DNA from: Nitratireductor luteus
GTDB taxonomy: Bacteria > Pseudomonadota > Alphaproteobacteria > Rhizobiales > Rhizobiaceae
Length of the DNA stretch: 64,000 bases
Assembly: GCF_026162365.1 (NCBI RefSeq)
Contig: NZ_JAOANW010000004.1
Coordinates: forward strand, 62,001-126,000
Direction: 5' to 3'
Made by a program: the position numbers and the translations under genes
Shown: positions 17,209 through 27,674 of the stretch, in pieces
How positions within the stretch are numbered: position 1 is the first letter of the stretch
Layout: each line of letters opens with the position of its first letter
Notes under the pieces: model-generated
What the model was told of the DNA's origin: nothing
Databases searched by the model: none
The model's input: the letters and a program-made list of their open reading frames with translations, nothing else

Positions 17209-18554
17209 ACCCGTTTGGCCGGCAGTCTCAGCGCCGAATAGGTCAGTGCCGCCGATGCCAGGTAGATCACCAGAAATGCCCAGTTCAGCGCCGGCACGAG
17301 GTCGCGCGCCATGTCGTGCTGCTCCAAAATATAGGCCAGCGCGACGGCCTTGATACCGGCCAGAAGCACCAGATTGATGGCGCGGATGGCGGTCTGGCCG
17401 CGGGCGAACAGGAGCTCGGCCTGATACTCCACCAGATTGCGTAGTCCCGGCACCGCCAGGGCCAGGATCACGAGGGGCGCGGCTTCGGCGACGTTTGAGC
17501 CCAGAATGCCGGGCGCGAAGTAAAGCAGCACCGCAAGCGACAGCAGCGCCAGCGTAGACACGGCGAAGATGCCGCCTTCGATGCCGATCCTTGTTACGAT
17601 TCGCCGCAGCATGTCCGGCGCGCGCATCATCTTCTGCACGAGCAGCATTGAGAAGGTGCGCACGGGAATGGCGGTCAGGTCCACCAGCCGCATGATGATG
17701 GCGTAGATGCCGGCCAGATGCGGGCCCCCCAGCGCCAGCACGAGGAGCTTGTCCAGCTCCATCTGCAGATAGAACAAGATCTCCGCGCCCGCGACATAGG
17801 CGGCGTCGCCCAGCCGGCGCATGTAGAGGCGGGGCGTGAAGCGCAGCCGCTGCCAGGGATAGAAGAACGTGGCGGCGATGAGCAGCGAGAGCGCGTTGGC
17901 CGCCAGATAGAGCTGCGTCCAGATCCACAGGTCGCGGGTGGCGAGGAAGGCAAAGACCAGCGCCGCGGCAGCGCGTATCGCCGTTCCGAGAATGACCAGA
18001 AATGCGCCGCGCCCGAAACGGTTCAGCCCGTTATTGACGATGATGACGGCCTCTGCCGGTCGCCACAGAAGCGCTTCGGCCGCGATGACCAGTGCAAAGG
18101 CGGCGGGTGCCATATCGGCCTGGAAAAAGACGAGATACATAACGCCGCCCGCTACCGCGACCACCGGCAGAGACAAGGCGGACATCGCCAGGAAACCGAC
18201 GGTGTAGGCGCCCAGCAGGCGAGGCTTGACCGTGGCGATGCGATAGAGCGGGGCGATGAAACCAAAACCCAGAATGCGCGACAGCATGACGCCGGTGGCC
18301 GAAGCAGTGGCGAAGACGCCGAACTCCGAAATCGTCAGCGCATTGGCCAGGACGACGAAATATGCGAGCGAAAAGACGAGCCGCCCCGCCGATCCGCTGA
18401 TCGCCGAGAAATAGTCGCGCAAGACGCTTTGCTTGCTCCTGATGATCCCGACGACCGAAATGACGAAGCCCCGATGCTGGTTTGGTCCTGGTGGAGGGTG
18501 GTAGCAGCTAAAGTTTAATGCGCCGTTGGCAGACCCGTGCGGAGGGCACCGCAT
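17205..18554 (-). CDS. Polysaccharide flippase (Wzx-like, MOP superfamily)
   Basis: A 449-residue membrane protein with about 12 hydrophobic segments, the length and pattern of lipopolysaccharide/exopolysaccharide exporters that flip undecaprenyl-linked repeats across the inner membrane. The first segment begins around RLVFSLAYFVVLANALTISEFGVFATASA, a characteristic Wzx start. The N-terminal 35 residues from the ATG at 18554 do not look membrane-like. The real start may be a downstream non-ATG codon such as the TTG before RDYFSAISG. It converges with the DUF6492 gene (4-base overlap) and is divergent from the co-polymerase gene. Confidence 0.85.
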   Translation of the reverse strand: MRCPPHGSANGALNFSCYHPPPGPNQHRGFVISVVGIIRSKQSVLRDYFSAISGSAGRLVFSLAYFVVLANALTISEFGVFATASATGVMLSRILGFGFIAPLYRIATVKPRLLGAYTVGFLAMSALSLPVVAVAGGVMYLVFFQADMAPAAFALVIAAEALLWRPAEAVIIVNNGLNRFGRGAFLVILGTAIRAAAALVFAFLATRDLWIWTQLYLAANALSLLIAATFFYPWQRLRFTPRLYMRRLGDAAYVAGAEILFYLQMELDKLLVLALGGPHLAGIYAIIMRLVDLTAIPVRTFSMLLVQKMMRAPDMLRRIVTRIGIEGGIFAVSTLALLSLAVLLYFAPGILGSNVAEAAPLVILALAVPGLRNLVEYQAELLFARGQTAIRAINLVLLAGIKAVALAYILEQHDMARDLVPALNWAFLVIYLASAALTYSALRLPAKRV

Positions 18555-18643
18555 TAACCATTTGTTACCCGTGCCTGTTTAGCTTGGGTTAAGATAATCG
18601 CGGGCTTGGCGCTCGCATTCTCTGTAAAGGGCGGCAGTCTTTC

Positions 18644-20986
18644 ATGTTCAATTCCGAGGATCAGCGGAAAGATCGGCGCAACCGGTCGCTCCTGTCTGGC
18701 GCGGGCGGCGGGCCGGCCCCCGTGCGGCAGCGCGCGGGCTCGCTGCTTTCGGCAAGGCCCGTCCGCCAGCCCGACCCGGCGCCGCAGGCACCGCCTCGCC
18801 CCGCGCAACCGCGAAAGCCAGATGCACCGGCGCCGGCCGGCCGCCTCGAAAAGACCCGCACCGCAGACCAACGTCCAGGGCTGGTGGCCCGCATCCGCGA
18901 GGCCGCCGCACGTCTGGCGCCGGCTTCCCCTCCCGTCCGCGAATCTCCCTATGAGGCTCCTCGCCGGGAGGAACGGCACGAAGAACCCCGCCGTCCGGAG
19001 CCGCACCGCCGGGATTGGAATGCTGACCATGCCCGGCCCGATCAGGGCGACTACTGGAGGCCGCTCATCGACCCGATGAGCGTCGTCGCCGGCATCGTCC
19101 GCGCCAAGTGGCTCATCGTCCTGACGACGATCCTCGGCGCGCTCCTCGGCGTCATCGTAGCCCTTTCGACGCCGAAGCAATATTACGCGCAAACCGAGCT
19201 TCTGTTCGATCCACGGGACCTGCAGCTCGTCGACCGCGACCTCACCCGGGACGGACTGCCCTCCGACGCCACGTTGGCGCTGATCGAGAACCAGGTCAGC
19301 ATCATCCGCTCCGGCTCGGTCCTCAACAAGGTGGTCGAAAGGCTCAACCTGGCCGACGATCCGGAGTTCAACGGTCAGGGCGGGGGCGGCTTCGCGCTGC
19401 CCAGCCTGCGCGCTCTTCTGGGCGGGCGCGGCGACGGGGGCGAGGCGGGGGCGTCGACGCGCTGGTCGCTGGCTGTCCAGAACCTCGCCGAAAGCCTGGA
19501 GGTAGGACGCGACGCCAAGACCTTCATCATCTATATCGGCGCCACCACCCAGAATCCGGAAAAGTCCGCACGGATCGCCACGACGACAGCCGAGGCGTTC
19601 CTCGAGACGTCGGCGAACATGCAGTCGGATACGGCGCAGCGCGCCAACGACGAGATCACCGGGCGCCTCGATGAGTTGCGCAGCGAGGTCGAACAGGCCG
19701 AGCAGGCGGTGGCGGACTTCAAGACGGAGAACGGCATCATCGATGCGCAGGGCCGCCTGATCACCGACGATGAGATCGTCCGGCTCAACGAACAGCTCTC
19801 CACCGCCCGCGCACGCACCGCCGAGCTGAACGCCCGCGCGGCCTCCACGCGCGAACTTGAACTTGGCGACATTCTGGGCGGATCGCTGCCCGAGCAGGTT
19901 GCCTCGCCCGTCATGACCGAACTGCTCACTCAGTACGCCGGCCTTCAGCAGCAGGCAGATCGTGCCGCCGCAAGGCTCGGGCCACGGCACCCTGACAACC
20001 AGACCATTCAAGCGGAACTGGCGGGGGTGCGCGAGGCCATCGCCCGCGAGCTGAACCGTGTCGCCTCGTCCATCCAGGTCGAGTTGCAGCGCGCCGTACG
20101 GCTCGAACAGGATCTCGCCGCGCGGCTGGCGCGCCTTAAGGCCGAGCAGGGCGATCTGGCCAATGGGCAGGTTCGCCTGCGCGAGTTGGAGCGCGAAGCC
20201 GCGGCACGCCGCGCGGTCTATGAATCCTTCCTCCTGCGCGCGCGCGAAACGGGCCAGCAGCGCAATCTCAATTCCGCCAATGTAAGCATCATTTCCGAGG
20301 CCTATCCGCCGCTCCTGCCGACCGGCGCCTCGCGCGCCTCGATCGCCATTGCCGGCACCATTCTTGGTTTCCTGGCCGGTGTCGCCCTGGGCGCCGGCAT
20401 GGGCGCGATCGGCAGCTTGCGCGAAAACATGCGGGAGCGCCGCCGCTACGACGGCAATGGCGGCGGGCAATCCGCCGGCTGGCCGCAGGACGATGATCCC
20501 ATGCCGCCTGGTCCCCGTCGGGACGGCAGGCCTTTCGCCCCGTCGGCCGAACCGTCGGCCTCGCCATCCCCGGCCATGCGGGCGGCCACCAGCTCCGCGC
20601 CGAGCGCGTTGGGCGAATCTTTGCCCCAGCAGCCAGAACCGGCGGTGCCGCCGCAGCCCTTGGCCCAGCCGCAGCGCGACCAGGCTCCGCCGCCGGCCAT
20701 CACGATGCCGGTGCAGGTGTGGCCCGCGCCGATGCCGCCCATGATGCCCTATCCTGTGCCGTACCAGCCCATGGCGATGGCCTGGCATGCCCCGCAGCAT
20801 TTCTATCCGCAGTTCATGCCGCCCATGCATCCCGTCTGGTCGCAGCAACCGGCTCCAGCCCCCGCCAACGACGCCCGTCCGGCTTCCGAACCGGAACCGG
20901 CGTCCGACATCGACAAGATCCGCCGCAGCCTGCGCGAGTTCCGTGACGAGGTGGATGCGATTGCCCGTAATCGCCGTTCCGCATAG
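18644..20986 (+). CDS. Polysaccharide co-polymerase / chain-length determinant (Wzz/GumC-like)
   Basis: A 780-residue inner-membrane protein that would set polymer length with Wzy. Residues 1-130 are proline/arginine-rich and disordered. The first membrane segment is near 153-175 ([22 protein letters not shown]) and opens the Wzz domain ([18 protein letters not shown]). A long periplasmic coiled coil follows to about 540, with the second membrane segment near 565-590 ([19 protein letters not shown]). No Walker motifs follow, so no BY-kinase domain is fused. Instead the C-terminus is a 190-residue Pro/Met/aromatic tail ending in a short charged helix ([19 protein letters not shown]). Both tails are longer than usual for the family. 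Confidence 0.85.
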   Translation: MFNSEDQRKDRRNRSLLSGAGGGPAPVRQRAGSLLSARPVRQPDPAPQAPPRPAQPRKPDAPAPAGRLEKTRTADQRPGLVARIREAAARLAPASPPVRESPYEAPRREERHEEPRRPEPHRRDWNADHARPDQGDYWRPLIDPMSVVAGIVRAKWLIVLTTILGALLGVIVALSTPKQYYAQTELLFDPRDLQLVDRDLTRDGLPSDATLALIENQVSIIRSGSVLNKVVERLNLADDPEFNGQGGGGFALPSLRALLGGRGDGGEAGASTRWSLAVQNLAESLEVGRDAKTFIIYIGATTQNPEKSARIATTTAEAFLETSANMQSDTAQRANDEITGRLDELRSEVEQAEQAVADFKTENGIIDAQGRLITDDEIVRLNEQLSTARARTAELNARAASTRELELGDILGGSLPEQVASPVMTELLTQYAGLQQQADRAAARLGPRHPDNQTIQAELAGVREAIARELNRVASSIQVELQRAVRLEQDLAARLARLKAEQGDLANGQVRLRELEREAAARRAVYESFLLRARETGQQRNLNSANVSIISEAYPPLLPTGASRASIAIAGTILGFLAGVALGAGMGAIGSLRENMRERRRYDGNGGGQSAGWPQDDDPMPPGPRRDGRPFAPSAEPSASPSPAMRAATSSAPSALGESLPQQPEPAVPPQPLAQPQRDQAPPPAITMPVQVWPAPMPPMMPYPVPYQPMAMAWHAPQHFYPQFMPPMHPVWSQQPAPAPANDARPASEPEPASDIDKIRRSLREFRDEVDAIARNRRSA

Positions 20987-21099
20987 CTGCACACCCGTAT
21001 TGTCCACCCTGCGGCAGTAGACGGCGCGGCATGGCATTGCACAGCCGTGAAATGACGCATATTGCGGGCATGCTCGAAGATTCCGCAGGGAGTGCACGC

Positions 21100-21996
21100 A
21101 TGGCCGACTTGATCGACGGAAAGGCGCTGGCCGCCGAAGTGACTGGCAAGGTATCGCAACACGCCGCTGATCTCATCGCCTCGGGCATAACGCCCGGCCT
21201 TGCCGTGGTCATCGTCGGCGAGGATCCGGCCAGCCAGGTCTATGTCGCTTCCAAGTCGAAAAGGGCGAAGGAGTGCGGCTTCCACTCGGTGCAGCACACG
21301 CTTGCCGAAGAGACCTCCGAAGATGAGCTGGTCGCCCTGGTCGAGGCGCTCAACGCCGATCCGGCCATTCACGGCATTCTCGTGCAGCTTCCCTTGCCCG
21401 GCCATATCGATTCAGGGACCATCATCCAGACGATCGCCCCCGAAAAGGATGTCGACGGCTTCCACTTCATCAATGTCGGAAAGCTCGGCACCGGCGAGCT
21501 CGACACCGCATTCGTCCCCTGCACGCCGGCCGGCGCGATGCTGATGCTGGAGCGGGTGCGCGGCCGGGATCTTTCCGGCCTCAACGCGGTCGTCGTGGGC
21601 CGTTCCAACATCGTCGGCAAGCCGATGGCCAATCTTCTTCTGGCCGCCAATGCCACCGTCACCATCGCCCATAGCCGCACCGCCGACCTTCCCGCCCTTG
21701 CCCGCACCGCCGATATCCTGGTGGCCGCGGTGGGCCGGCCCGAGATGATCAAGGGCGATTGGGTCAAGCCCGGCGCCACCGTCATCGACGTCGGCATCAA
21801 TCGTGTTCCCGCGCCGGAGCGCGGCGAGGGCAAGAGCCGATTGGTGGGAGACGTTGCTTTCGACGAGGGGGCGGCCATTGCCGGCGCCATAACGCCCGTA
21901 CCCGGCGGCGTGGGGCCGATGACCATCGCCATGCTGATGGCCAACACGCTAGTCTCTGCCTGCCGGGCCGCCGGCAGGCAGCCGCCTGCGCTGTAG
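21100..21996 (+). CDS. folD: Bifunctional methylenetetrahydrofolate dehydrogenase/cyclohydrolase
   Basis: Converts 5,10-methylene-THF to 10-formyl-THF by dehydrogenation (NADP+) and hydrolysis, supplying one-carbon units for purines and formyl-Met. It has 298 residues. Seen are [13 protein letters not shown] with the active-site Tyr and Lys, [21 protein letters not shown], and the dinucleotide-binding segment [25 protein letters not shown] closes the protein. The ATG at 21100 begins the conserved N-terminus ([14 protein letters not shown]). Earlier in-frame ATGs would add about 23 unrelated residues. It stands alone after the polysaccharide locus. Confidence 0.96.
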   Translation: MADLIDGKALAAEVTGKVSQHAADLIASGITPGLAVVIVGEDPASQVYVASKSKRAKECGFHSVQHTLAEETSEDELVALVEALNADPAIHGILVQLPLPGHIDSGTIIQTIAPEKDVDGFHFINVGKLGTGELDTAFVPCTPAGAMLMLERVRGRDLSGLNAVVVGRSNIVGKPMANLLLAANATVTIAHSRTADLPALARTADILVAAVGRPEMIKGDWVKPGATVIDVGINRVPAPERGEGKSRLVGDVAFDEGAAIAGAITPVPGGVGPMTIAMLMANTLVSACRAAGRQPPAL

Positions 21997-22047
21997 CGCC
22001 GGCACCCGCCATTGCACCCACCGGCCGATCCTGTAGAAATACCCGCC

Positions 22048-23010
22048 ATGATCGAAGGCGAGGGCACAGGGCGGCAATTCGCATTCCTGCTGGTCGACAA
22101 GTTCTCCATGTTCTCGCTGGCCGCGGCCATCGACACGTTCCGTTCGGCCAACCGGCTCCTGGGTTACGACTTCTATTCGTGGACGACCGTTTCGGCCAAT
22201 GGCGAGGCGGTGATGGCCTCCAACGGCATCCCCATCAAGATCGACTATGCTATCGATGACCTGCCGCCCGTGGACATCCTGTTTGCCTGCGTCGGCATCA
22301 CGCTCGACTTTGCCGGCAAGGGAAAGGTGCTCAGTGCGCTGCGCATCATGGGCCGGCAGGGCCGCGCGCTGGGTGCGCTGGCGGCCGGCTCCTACCTCCT
22401 GGCCGAGGCGGGCCAGCTCGACGGCCACCGCTGCACCATCCATTGGGAGAACCGCGCCAGCTTCCGCGAGAATTTTCCCGATATCGAGTGCACCGGCAAT
22501 GTCTACGAGATCGACCGCAAGCGCTACACCTGCGCCGGCGTCACCACCTCCATCGATCTCATGCTGGAGATCGTTCGCGGCGACCATGGGGAAAACCTGG
22601 CGAACGAGGTGGCGAACCAGTTCCAGCACGAAAGGATCCGCTCGCCGGGCGACCGCCAGCGCGTCGGCCCCGAGCGCGCGCTGATCGGCAAATCCGAAAA
22701 GCTCAAGAAGATCGTCGAGCTGATGGCCGACAATCTCGACGAGCCTTATTCGGCCGTGCAGCTCGCCAAGTCGGCGGGTCTTTCGGTGCGTCAGGTGGAG
22801 CGGCTGTTCCTGCGGCATCTGGGCATGACGCCCGGACGCTATTACATGCGGCTGCGCCTGGAGCGCGCGCGCGAGCTTCTGCGCCAGACGAACATGCCCA
22901 TCCTGGACGTTGCGATCGCCACCGGCTTCACCTCCCATTCCTATTTCGCGCAGAGCTACCGCCTGCAATTTGGCCGTCCGCCTTCGGATGAGCGGCGCAC
23001 CACCTATTGA
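22048..23010 (+). CDS. GlxA-family transcriptional regulator (DJ-1/PfpI-like plus AraC HTH)
   Basis: A 320-residue regulator. Residues 10-200 form a class I glutamine-amidotransferase-like (DJ-1/PfpI) sensor domain, and the C-terminal 100 residues a double AraC-type helix-turn-helix (YSAVQLAKSAGLSVRQVERLFLRHLGMTPGRYYMRLRLERARELL then the second HTH ending SHSYFAQSYRLQFGRPP). Relatives control arginine, carnitine or glycine-betaine catabolism; the effector here is unknown. The ATG at 22048 is preferred to an upstream TTG at 22012. The stop overlaps an open frame leading to the DUF488 gene, which starts 59 bases later. Confidence 0.9.
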   Translation: MIEGEGTGRQFAFLLVDKFSMFSLAAAIDTFRSANRLLGYDFYSWTTVSANGEAVMASNGIPIKIDYAIDDLPPVDILFACVGITLDFAGKGKVLSALRIMGRQGRALGALAAGSYLLAEAGQLDGHRCTIHWENRASFRENFPDIECTGNVYEIDRKRYTCAGVTTSIDLMLEIVRGDHGENLANEVANQFQHERIRSPGDRQRVGPERALIGKSEKLKKIVELMADNLDEPYSAVQLAKSAGLSVRQVERLFLRHLGMTPGRYYMRLRLERARELLRQTNMPILDVAIATGFTSHSYFAQSYRLQFGRPPSDERRTTY

Positions 23011-23069
23011 CGCCGCCGCGGCGCGGAACGATACCGGCAAGGAGCAGGTATCGTCTCCGGAGCTTTGCC

Positions 23070-23456
23070 ATGTCCCTAAGGATCGTCCGCCTGGGCACGC
23101 CCCGCCATCCGCAGGAGGGAACGCGCATCGGCACCGTCCGTCGGCCGCCGCGCGGCATCGCAAAGGAGCGGTTCGCGGCGGACGATTGGTACGACGTCTG
23201 GTATCCGGAGCTGTCGCCCAGTGCCGAACTGGTGGCCAGCGCCCAGAAGGCGGAGACGCCCGCCGAGTGGGCCGCCTTCGTCCGCGCCTTCAAGGCGGAG
23301 ATGAATGCGCCGGCCGCGCGGCGCACGCTGGACCTGCTGGCGGCGCTTTCCCACGGCGCCCATTTTTCGATCGGCTGCTATTGCGAGGACGAGGCGCGCT
23401 GCCACCGCTCGGTGCTGCGCGCGCTCCTGGCCGAGCGCGGCGCCGCGATCGCCTGA
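23070..23456 (+). CDS. DUF488 family protein
   Basis: A 128-residue protein of the uncharacterised DUF488 family. The N-terminal RLGTPR strand, the WYDVWYPELSPS loop and the C-terminal cysteine segment GCYCEDEARCHRSVL match the family, whose conserved Cys/His at this place suggest metal or nucleotide chemistry. The start at 23070 gives a compact domain. The gene follows the GlxA-type regulator on the same strand and converges with chrA, with 10 bases between stops. Function unknown. Confidence 0.8.
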   Translation: MSLRIVRLGTPRHPQEGTRIGTVRRPPRGIAKERFAADDWYDVWYPELSPSAELVASAQKAETPAEWAAFVRAFKAEMNAPAARRTLDLLAALSHGAHFSIGCYCEDEARCHRSVLRALLAERGAAIA

Positions 23457-23466
23457 GCCGCCACGT

Positions 23467-24870
23467 TCATCGGATCGCGACCCACAGCAGCCCGGCCAGC
23501 GCAGAGCCGAGAAGCACGGCCATCAGCGGCGCCTTCAGCCGGAAGATGGCGACAATGGCGGCCAATGTCAGTACGAGCGCCGCCGCATCGAGGCTCGACC
23601 AGACCGGCACCTCCACGGACATCCCGAACCCGCGCCAGGGCGAGACTTCGGCGAACAGCACATGCAGCGCGAACCAGATGCCAAGGTTCATGATGACCCC
23701 CACCACTGCCGCCGTGATCGCTGACATGGCGCCGGTCATGGCCTTGTTGCTGCGCAAGGTCTCCACGAAGGGCGCGCCAAGGAATATCCAGAGGAAGCAG
23801 GGCACGAAAGTCACCCAGGTCGTAAGGATGGCGGCAAGCGTGGCGGCAAGCATCGGAGAAAGCGAACCGGGATCGCGATAGGCGCCCATGAAGCTCACGA
23901 ACTGCACGACCTGGATCAGCGGCCCCGGCGTCGTCTCCGCCATGCCGAGGCCATCCAGCATCTCGCCCGGCTGCAGCCAGCCATAATTCTGCACCGCCTC
24001 CTGCGCCACATAGGCAAGCACCGCATAGGCGCCGCCGAAGGTCACCACCGCCATCTTGCTGAAGAACAGCGCAATCTGCGAAAAGACGTTCTCCCCGCCC
24101 AGAATGCCGACAATCAGCGCCACCGGCACCAGCCACAGGGCGAGAAAGATCGCCGACACTTTCAGCGACCAGGCGACATTCGGCCGGGCATGCGCCGGCG
24201 TCTCTTCGCCAAGCGCGGATTCGCTGTCGGCGAGCGCCGGGCCGGAGGTCTTTCCGTGGCCGCCGCCAATCTGGAAGAGCGGCGAGCCAGCTCGCCCGCC
24301 GATGAAGCCGATCATGGCAGCGGCGAGGATGATGAGCGGAAAGGCGACGTCGAAGAAGAAGATCGCGATGAACGCCGCGACCGCGATGGCGATCATCGCC
24401 TTGTTCTTCAGCGCCCTGCTGCCGATGCGCATCACCGCGTTGAGCACCACCGCCAGCACGGCCGCCTTCAGCCCGAAGAACAGGCCCTCGACCACTGCGA
24501 CATTGCCGAAGGCGGCGTAGATGTAGCTGAGCGCGAGGATAGACAGGAACCCCGGCAGGACGAACAGCGTCCCGGCAACGATGCCGCCTGCCGTCCTGTG
24601 CATGAGCCAGCCGATATAGACGGCAAGCTGCTGTGCCTCCGGTCCCGGCAGGAGCATGCAGTAGTTGAGGGCGTGCAGGAAGCGGTTCTCGCCGATCCAG
24701 CGCTTCTCCTCGACGACGATGCGGTGCATCACGGCCATCTGGCCCGCCGGACCCCCGAAGCTGAGCGCCGCCACCCGCAGCCATACCTTCACCCCTTCCG
24801 AAAAGGGGATGCCGTGCCCCGCCGACGGTGCAACCCGCTCTTCGGAGCTCTCGGAAATCTGCTCGCTCAT
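23467..24870 (-). CDS. chrA: Chromate transporter ChrA
   Basis: Inner-membrane pump that extrudes chromate. At 467 residues it is a long-chain member with two homologous CHR halves: SFGGPAGQMAVMHRIVVEEKRW and LLPGPEAQQLAVYIGW in the first, TFGGAYAVLAYVAQEAV and TTPGPLIQVVQFVSFMGAY in the second. A hydrophilic linker lies near residues 195-240. GGAG precedes the ATG at 24870, which overlaps the stop of the rhodanese-ChrB gene (ATGA), so the pair is one operon with coupled translation. Confidence 0.93.
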   Translation of the reverse strand: MSEQISESSEERVAPSAGHGIPFSEGVKVWLRVAALSFGGPAGQMAVMHRIVVEEKRWIGENRFLHALNYCMLLPGPEAQQLAVYIGWLMHRTAGGIVAGTLFVLPGFLSILALSYIYAAFGNVAVVEGLFFGLKAAVLAVVLNAVMRIGSRALKNKAMIAIAVAAFIAIFFFDVAFPLIILAAAMIGFIGGRAGSPLFQIGGGHGKTSGPALADSESALGEETPAHARPNVAWSLKVSAIFLALWLVPVALIVGILGGENVFSQIALFFSKMAVVTFGGAYAVLAYVAQEAVQNYGWLQPGEMLDGLGMAETTPGPLIQVVQFVSFMGAYRDPGSLSPMLAATLAAILTTWVTFVPCFLWIFLGAPFVETLRSNKAMTGAMSAITAAVVGVIMNLGIWFALHVLFAEVSPWRGFGMSVEVPVWSSLDAAALVLTLAAIVAIFRLKAPLMAVLLGSALAGLLWVAIR

Positions 24871-25691
24871 CTTGCTCCTCCGGCCTTGGCCGATGGCCAG
24901 TTGTGCCTCTCGTCGGTGGCGTCGCGGCACCAGCGGTAGAAGGCATCGTAAAGGATCATGCCCGCCTCTAGCTGTGCCAGGTCATCGGTGAACATGCGGG
25001 AAAGCCCCAGTGAGGCGGCAAGCAGGCCCGGCACCTCCGGAGCGAGATCGGGTTGCGCGGTGTCGGCCCCGCGGACGATAGCGGCAAGATGCAGAAGCGG
25101 CTCCGTCGTCAGACCGAACTCCTCCACCATCACATCGAACGTGCACAGCTCTCCCCGGTGGCTCCAGAACACGTCTTCGATGTCGAACGGAACGGCATCG
25201 AACCGCTCGCCGACCGCCGCCACCTCCTGCGGCGCTACGAAGAGAAAGACGGCCTGCGGGTCGATGAAGCGGCGGATCAGCCACGGGCATGCGATCCGGT
25301 CGATCTTGGGCCGCGCGCGCGTGACCCAGACACTTCCGCCGAGGGCGGCTGCCTGAGGCAGTCGGTCGACCGGAACCGCCGGCAATCCCGCCGCCGTCCA
25401 GGCTTCGAACCCTCCTTCGAGGCCCTCGGCGGCGACGCCCTTGTTGCGGAGCCACGCCGCGGCTCCCTCGCTCAGCTTCTTGCCTTGTTGGCAGATGACG
25501 ATGGCGGTTTTCCCGGCGATCGTGCCGCTCCAGTCCCGCACATCCTGATGAGACCTGCGGTTGGAGCCGGGAACGAGGCGCGGATCGGCTGAAAAATCCT
25601 CCTCTGTGCGAACATCGATCAGCGTCGGGCATTGCGGCGTGCCGATCAGGCGGGCGAGCTTGTCGATGGATATGGTGGTGGGAGAGGGCAT
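24867..25691 (-). CDS. Rhodanese-like domain fused to ChrB-type chromate resistance domain
   Basis: A 274-residue two-domain protein. Residues 1-105 form a rhodanese fold (PTLIDVRTEEDF, then AIVICQQGKKLSEGAAAWLRNKG with the active-site Cys, and EGLEGGFEAWTAAGLPAV). Residues 120-270 are the ChrB C-terminal domain (WVTRARPKIDRIACPWLIRRFIDPQAVFLFV and FDVMVEEFGL). Full-length ChrB senses chromate; here its usual N-terminal half is replaced by rhodanese. GGAAGG precedes the ATG. Overlap with chrA shows a chromate-resistance role; the sulfur-transfer role of the rhodanese part is inferred. Confidence 0.88.
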   Translation of the reverse strand: MPSPTTISIDKLARLIGTPQCPTLIDVRTEEDFSADPRLVPGSNRRSHQDVRDWSGTIAGKTAIVICQQGKKLSEGAAAWLRNKGVAAEGLEGGFEAWTAAGLPAVPVDRLPQAAALGGSVWVTRARPKIDRIACPWLIRRFIDPQAVFLFVAPQEVAAVGERFDAVPFDIEDVFWSHRGELCTFDVMVEEFGLTTEPLLHLAAIVRGADTAQPDLAPEVPGLLAASLGLSRMFTDDLAQLEAGMILYDAFYRWCRDATDERHNWPSAKAGGAR

Positions 25692-25813
25692 GACGCGTCC
25701 TTCCGTTTTACGGGTTTCATGGACGCGATACTTGGGCTGGCGCCTCGTGGGGAGATCGCGATCCCCATGACGATTCATTCACGCCGTTCGCCCCTTCTGT
25801 CAAGCGAGCGGCG

Positions 25814-27628
25814 TCAAAAAACCGCCGCCCCCTGGTCGGCCCGGCTCGCCAGTTGACGGAACCCGGCGAAAAGTTCGCGGCCGAGGCCGAACTGATTGCC
25901 GGAAAGATCGGCTTGCGCCTCCTCGCGGCCCTGCAGTTCCTCCACGCTCACCAGCACTTCCAGGGTTCCGGCATTCGCGTCGAGCCTCATCATGTCGCCG
26001 TCGCGCAGCTTGCCGATGAGCCCGCCGTCGAGCGCTTCCGGCGTGACGTGGATTGCCGCCGGCACCTTGCCGGACGCGCCGGACATGCGGCCGTCGGTGA
26101 CCAGCGCCACCTTGTAGCCGCGGTCCTGAAGCACGCCGAGAAGAGGTGTGAGCTTGTGCAGTTCGGGCATGCCGTTCGCCTTCGGCCCCTGATAGCGGAT
26201 GACGGCGATGAAGTCGCGGTCGATCTCGCCGGCCTTGAAGGCCTCTTGCAGCGCTTCCTGCGTTTCGAACACGATGGCGGGCGCCTCGACGACGCGATGC
26301 TCGCCCTTCACCGCTGACGTCTTGATGATGGCCTGGCCTATATTGCCCTTGAGGACGCGGATGCCGCCGGTCGGCTGGAAAGCCTTTGCATAAGGCGCCA
26401 GCACCTTTTCGTCGCCGCTCGCCGCGGGCGCCTGCTCGCGCACCACATTACCGTCCGGGCCGAGTTTGGCTTCAATGGCGTATTGCTTCAGGCCAGGCCC
26501 CCAGATCGTCTGCACGTCCTCGTGCAGAAGCCCTGCCTCCAGTAGCTCCCGGATCATGAAGCCCAGACCGCCGGCGGCGTGGAAATGGTTCACGTCCGCC
26601 AGGCCGTTGGGATAGACGCGGGCAAGCAGCGGCACGTTCTCGGAAATGTCGGCGATATCCTGCCACGTCAGCCTTATGCCCGCAGCCGCCGCCATGGCGA
26701 TCAGGTGGATCGTGTGGTTGGTCGAGCCGCCCGTCGCGTTGAGCCCGACGACGCCGTTGACGACAGAGCGCTCGTCGATCATGCGGCCGACCGGCGTGAA
26801 CTCGTTGCCGAGTGACGTGATCGCGAGCGCGCGCCTCGCCGCTTCCTTGGTCAACGCGTCGCGCAGCGGTGTGTTCGGGTTGACGAAGGACGAGCCGGGT
26901 GTGTGCAGCCCCATGATCTCCATCAGCATTTGGTTCGAATTGGCGGTGCCGTAGAAGGTGCAGGTGCCCGGACCGTGATAGGATTTGGACTCGGCCTCCA
27001 GCAGCGCCTCGCGCCCCACCTTTCCCTCGGCGAAGAGCTGCCGGATTCTAGACTTCTCGTCATTGGGCAGGCCGGTGGTCATCGGCCCGGCGGGAATGAA
27101 CACGGCCGGCAGATGGCCGAAGGTGAAGGCGGCAATCGCCAGCCCCGGCACGATCTTGTCGCAGACGCCGAGGAAGACAGCCGCGTCGAACATGTTGTGC
27201 GACAGGCCGACGGCGGCCGCCATCGCGATCACGTCGCGCGAGAACAGCGAAAGCTCCATCCCCGGCTGGCCCTGGGTGACGCCGTCGCACATAGCCGGCA
27301 CGCCGCCGGCCACCTGCGCCACGCCGCCGGCCTCGCGTGCCGCCTCCTTGATGAGCGCGGGGAAGGGTTCGAACGGCTGATGCGCCGACAGCATGTCGTT
27401 GTAGGAGGTGATGATACCCAGATTGGGAACGACGTCCCCCGACAGCGCCTGTTTGTCATGCACGCCGCAGGCGGCAAAGCCATGGGCAAGGTTGCCGCAG
27501 GAAAGGACGGTCCGGTGCGGCCCCTTGGATACGGCCTCGTCCACCCGCGCAAGATAGGCCTCGCGCGCCGGCCTGGAGCGTTCGCGAATGCGTTCCGTGA
27601 CGGCTTCGATCTCTCTTCTTGCGGTCAT
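25814..27628 (-). CDS. edd: Phosphogluconate dehydratase
   Basis: First specific enzyme of the Entner-Doudoroff pathway: dehydrates 6-phosphogluconate to KDPG. It has 604 residues, standard for the IlvD/EDD family. Cysteines for the [4Fe-4S] cluster lie in [13 protein letters not shown] and GVCDKIVPG. Other family blocks are [41 protein letters not shown] and [19 protein letters not shown]. The start at 27628 has AAAGGAC before it. It is the last gene of zwf-pgl-edd, 46 bases after pgl. The aldolase gene eda is not in the window. Confidence 0.96.
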   Translation of the reverse strand: MTARREIEAVTERIRERSRPAREAYLARVDEAVSKGPHRTVLSCGNLAHGFAACGVHDKQALSGDVVPNLGIITSYNDMLSAHQPFEPFPALIKEAAREAGGVAQVAGGVPAMCDGVTQGQPGMELSLFSRDVIAMAAAVGLSHNMFDAAVFLGVCDKIVPGLAIAAFTFGHLPAVFIPAGPMTTGLPNDEKSRIRQLFAEGKVGREALLEAESKSYHGPGTCTFYGTANSNQMLMEIMGLHTPGSSFVNPNTPLRDALTKEAARRALAITSLGNEFTPVGRMIDERSVVNGVVGLNATGGSTNHTIHLIAMAAAAGIRLTWQDIADISENVPLLARVYPNGLADVNHFHAAGGLGFMIRELLEAGLLHEDVQTIWGPGLKQYAIEAKLGPDGNVVREQAPAASGDEKVLAPYAKAFQPTGGIRVLKGNIGQAIIKTSAVKGEHRVVEAPAIVFETQEALQEAFKAGEIDRDFIAVIRYQGPKANGMPELHKLTPLLGVLQDRGYKVALVTDGRMSGASGKVPAAIHVTPEALDGGLIGKLRDGDMMRLDANAGTLEVLVSVEELQGREEAQADLSGNQFGLGRELFAGFRQLASRADQGAAVF

Positions 27629-27674
27629 GATCCTGTCCTTTGCTGGCGCCGCTGGGCGGGCGGGCTGTACTGGC

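Noticed and set aside
18554-21097. 847-codon minus-strand open frame opposite the co-polymerase gene.
   Set aside because: Arg/Gly-rich shadow; the plus strand has clear membrane segments and the family pattern.
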